A stretch of DNA of 8,285 nt from an uncultured Desulfovibrio sp. (GTDB taxonomy: Bacteria; Desulfobacterota; Desulfovibrionia; Desulfovibrionales; Desulfovibrionaceae): positions 1 to 8,285 of the forward strand of contig USCL01000176.1 of the NCBI GenBank assembly GCA_900553145.1. Direction: 5' to 3'. Shown in pieces: positions 6,438 through 8,285 of the stretch. Numbering within the stretch: position 1 is the first letter of the stretch; every line of letters begins with the position of its first letter. The notes under the pieces are model-generated. The model worked only from the letters and a program-made list of their open reading frames with translations, ran no database searches and was not told the DNA's origin. Position numbers and translations under genes: made by a program.

Positions 6438-7175
6438 AGCCCCTTCGCGGCATGACGGCCGTATATCTGCGCGAAATGCTCATCCTCAGGCGCCGTATCA
6501 TTAAGCAGCTGGCATCATGGGTTGTCTCGCCGCTTCTGTACCTGGTGGCTTTCCATTACGCCATGAGCGACACGCTCATCGGCTCACGCCCCTATGCCGA
6601 TTTCCTCCTGCCCGGGCTCATAGCCATGAGCAGCATGACGCAAAGCTGGGCCATTGCCAGCGACATCAACATCAGCCGTTTTTACTGGCATACCTTTGAT
6701 GAATTCCAGACGGCCCCCCTCCATGCCGTAGCCTATGTTACTGGGGAGGTATTGGCGGGTATGACCCGTGCCGTATTGGCCTGTCTTGTTGTCATGGGAA
6801 TCGGGTTGCTCGGCGGTATCCAGATCGCCTATGGCACCGGGGCTCTGGCTCGCCCTCTTGTTGAACGCATGGTTCTTTTCGAGCCTTGCCGTAGCGCTTG
6901 CCATGCGCGTCAAAGCCCATGCGGATCAGGCCCTGCTGTCCAACTTCGTCATCACCCCCATGGCCTTTCTGGGCGGTACGTTCTTTCCGCTGGATCGACT
7001 CCCCGGCTGGGCCCGGCATGTTCTGGAAATCCTCCCTCTTCCCCATGCGGCGCAGGCCATGCAAGCCGCCGCCATTGGGCATCCCGTGCGGCTTTTTTCC
7101 TGCTGGCTGCTTTTTCTTGCTGCCAGCACCGCATTTGCATGGGCCATCCTGAGTGTCAGGAGCGCACAAGAATGA
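6434..7175 (+). pseudogene. ABC-2 type permease, disrupted by a +1 frameshift
   Basis: This is the membrane partner of the preceding ATPase. It starts at GTG 6434 (GGGGAG 6 bases upstream, GTGA overlap with the ATPase stop). The first 135 codons read correctly: MKPLRGMTAVYLRE, helices, FLLPGLIAMSSM, then GGIQIAYGTG. At GGGG 6839-6842 one base too many shifts the frame. Omitting one G continues as LWLALLLNAWFFSSLAVALAMR, then NFVITPMAFLGGTFFPLDRLPGW, a diagnostic NodJ/DrrB-family segment, and ends at TGA 7173-7175 overlapping the tonB ATG. The reconstructed protein is 246 residues, normal for the family, with about six helices. Everything outside this one base looks intact, so sequencing error, recent mutation, phase variation at the G-run or recoding are all possible. 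As written, no complete permease is made. Confidence 0.85.
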
Positions 7176-7894
7176 AACTGTCGGGGGGCCGCTGTTTCTG
7201 TCTCATGCTGGGCGTGTCACTTTTGGCGCACGGAGGACTTTTCCTCAATCGCTCGCCGATGGTACGCCTTTCAGAGCCGCAAACAGCCCCGCTCTCTCTG
7301 CGCCTCGCCGTAACGCCCGCACCCACCGCGCCGATCAATACAGTGGAACCCAGCTCTCAAGCTCCGCCAGCCGCTCCACAAGAAACAACACTGCCCAGGC
7401 CTGCTGTCCGGCAAGAGCCACCGTTTCAAAAACGCTCTGCCCATCATGCCAACCCTGAAAAACGGAGAACACCCTCCACGAAAACGCCCCCGTCAAAGGC
7501 TTCTCGCGAACAAGAGACATCGGCAAAGGCCCCCTTTCCTTCCTCTCCACAAAACGCCGCGCAACCGCCGCTAGGGAAACCTGAAACAACCGGTCCCCAG
7601 CGTACGTCATTCGACGCTGTGGATGGCCCGAAATTCCTCCAGCCGCCAGCCCCACGTTATCCACGGCTGGCGCGACGTAAAGGCATCGAAGGACAGGTAC
7701 TCATGGAACTGACGATTGACGCGGAAGGCCGGTTGATGAGCGCGTCCATAAAAAAGAGTGGCGGGAACGGATTCGATGAAGCGGCCCTTGAAGCCGTCCG
7801 CAAGGCGATCTTCCGCCCCGCAACCCATAACGGGCGCCCGTCAGCTTGTATTGTCCTCCTTCCCATCCACTTCACGCTCAGGAATGCCTCATGA
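7172..7894 (+). CDS. tonB: TonB, energy-transducing periplasm-spanning protein
   Basis: TonB carries proton-motive force from ExbB/ExbD to the outer-membrane receptor. The 240-residue product has an N-terminal membrane anchor (about 7-25) containing the S-x3-H motif of TonB anchors (S16, H20), a long Pro/Lys/Ser/Thr/Gln-rich linker (about 36-157), and a C-terminal TonB domain (about 160-236) with PRYPRLARRKGIEGQV, the YP pair at 163-164, and FDEAALEAVRKAIFRPA. Start ATG 7172 has AGGAG (7158-7162) 9 bases upstream and overlaps the permease stop by ATGA. Because of the upstream frameshift this frame is continuous with the permease's first half, giving a false 486-residue ORF; the real gene starts here. 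The stop overlaps exbB by ATGA. It probably serves the receptor encoded on the opposite strand. Confidence 0.95.
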   Translation: MKLSGGRCFCLMLGVSLLAHGGLFLNRSPMVRLSEPQTAPLSLRLAVTPAPTAPINTVEPSSQAPPAAPQETTLPRPAVRQEPPFQKRSAHHANPEKRRTPSTKTPPSKASREQETSAKAPFPSSPQNAAQPPLGKPETTGPQRTSFDAVDGPKFLQPPAPRYPRLARRKGIEGQVLMELTIDAEGRLMSASIKKSGGNGFDEAALEAVRKAIFRPATHNGRPSACIVLLPIHFTLRNAS

Positions 7895-8285
7895 ACTCTC
7901 TCATGTCTTTTGCCGATTTCTTTGCCAAAGGCGGCCCGCTCATGTGGCCCATCCTTTTGTGTTCCGTACTCGCCCTCGCCATCGTCCTTTTCAAAACGCT
8001 GGAATATACGACAGCCCTGCATACGCTCGGAAAAATCAAACGGGGCGAGCCCACTCCTCTTCCTTCGTTTCTGGCTCCCCTCTGCGAACGCTTGGAAACC
8101 GCCGACGAAGAAACGTTATCCCTCACGGCGAACAGGCAAGTCAGGAAACTGGAACGAGGGCTTGGGGTACTGGAACTTATCACGACAATTGCGCCCATTC
8201 TGGGGCTTACCGGCACAGTGACGGGAATGATCGGCACGTTTCAGGCAATAGGGGAACATGGTTCGCGGGTGGATCCGTCCGTACT
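7891..8285 (+). CDS. exbB: ExbB/TolQ/MotA-family proton-channel subunit, 3' end beyond window
   Basis: ExbB with ExbD forms the inner-membrane proton channel that energises TonB. 131 codons plus two bases are present, beginning at ATG 7891 (AGGA at 7880-7883, 7 bases upstream; ATGA overlap with tonB). The first helix (about 15-36, GPLMWPILLCSVLALAIVL) is followed by a cytoplasmic segment and then the conserved second-helix signature ITTIAPILGLTGTVTGMIGTF (98-118), which sets ExbB/TolQ apart from other membrane proteins. An internal Met at residue 5 is a less likely start. The order tonB-exbB suggests exbD just beyond the window. Intact ExbB of this short type is about 200 residues, so roughly one third is missing. 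Confidence 0.94.
   Translation, partial: MNSLMSFADFFAKGGPLMWPILLCSVLALAIVLFKTLEYTTALHTLGKIKRGEPTPLPSFLAPLCERLETADEETLSLTANRQVRKLERGLGVLELITTIAPILGLTGTVTGMIGTFQAIGEHGSRVDPSV

Noticed and set aside
6434..7894. A single 486-residue ABC permease-TonB fusion protein
   Set aside because: Residues after about 136 up to the tonB ATG have no family resemblance, while the overlapping frame encodes the rest of the permease. The fusion results from one extra G, and tonB has its own start and ribosome-binding site.
1..8285. CRISPR arrays, tRNA or rRNA genes, insertion sequences
   Set aside because: No regularly spaced repeats, no tRNA-like folds or rRNA blocks, and no transposase motifs were seen; nearly all bases belong to the eight genes described.

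Overview
The window looks like a chromosomal metal or tetrapyrrole uptake locus from a Gram-negative anaerobe. Desulfovibrionaceae or a relative such as Desulfovibrio, Bilophila or Mailhella is my best guess. That rests on protein flavour, moderate-to-high GC and the gene combination, not on a phylogenetic marker. The outer-membrane receptor, TonB and ExbB show that the cell has an outer membrane. Coding density is very high, with only two non-coding gaps (about 90 and 150 bp).

Two divergent gene sets leave a shared intergenic region at 5438-5588. The leftward set (minus strand) runs: FecCD/BtuC-type permease (5437-4436), its FepC/BtuD-type ATPase (4433-3600), a TonB-dependent outer-membrane receptor (3603-1552), then a CobN/ChlH-family large chelatase subunit (from 1460, leaving the window at base 1 after 486 codons). 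The first three are separated by 2 bp or overlap by 4 bp, so they are very probably one transcript. The chelatase follows a 91-bp gap with two hairpins. The rightward set (plus strand) runs: ABC-2 exporter-type ATPase (5589-6437), ABC-2 permease (6434-7175, carrying a one-base frameshift), TonB (7172-7894), then ExbB (from 7891, leaving the window at 8285). Each rightward junction is a 4-bp GTGA or ATGA overlap.

Read together, the receptor with TonB/ExbB would bring a ligand across the outer membrane, the FecCD permease with its ATPase would take it across the inner membrane, and the CobN-like protein would act on a metal-tetrapyrrole in the cytoplasm. Receptor followed directly by a CobN-like chelatase recalls the hmuR-hmuS order of Bacteroidota haem-uptake operons, so haem or another metallated tetrapyrrole is the leading substrate hypothesis. 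Cobalamin, cobalt and siderophore complexes cannot be excluded. The ABC-2 pair is the unexplained part: it looks like an efflux system embedded between the importer and its energiser. No periplasmic binding protein, ExbD, CobS/CobT or regulator gene lies in the window.

The most concrete anomaly is the extra G in the GGGG run at 6839-6842. It breaks the ABC-2 permease and fuses its first half, through out-of-frame sequence, to the TonB frame. The most interesting regulatory signal is a perfect 10-bp inverted repeat with an 11-base spacer in the divergent intergenic region.
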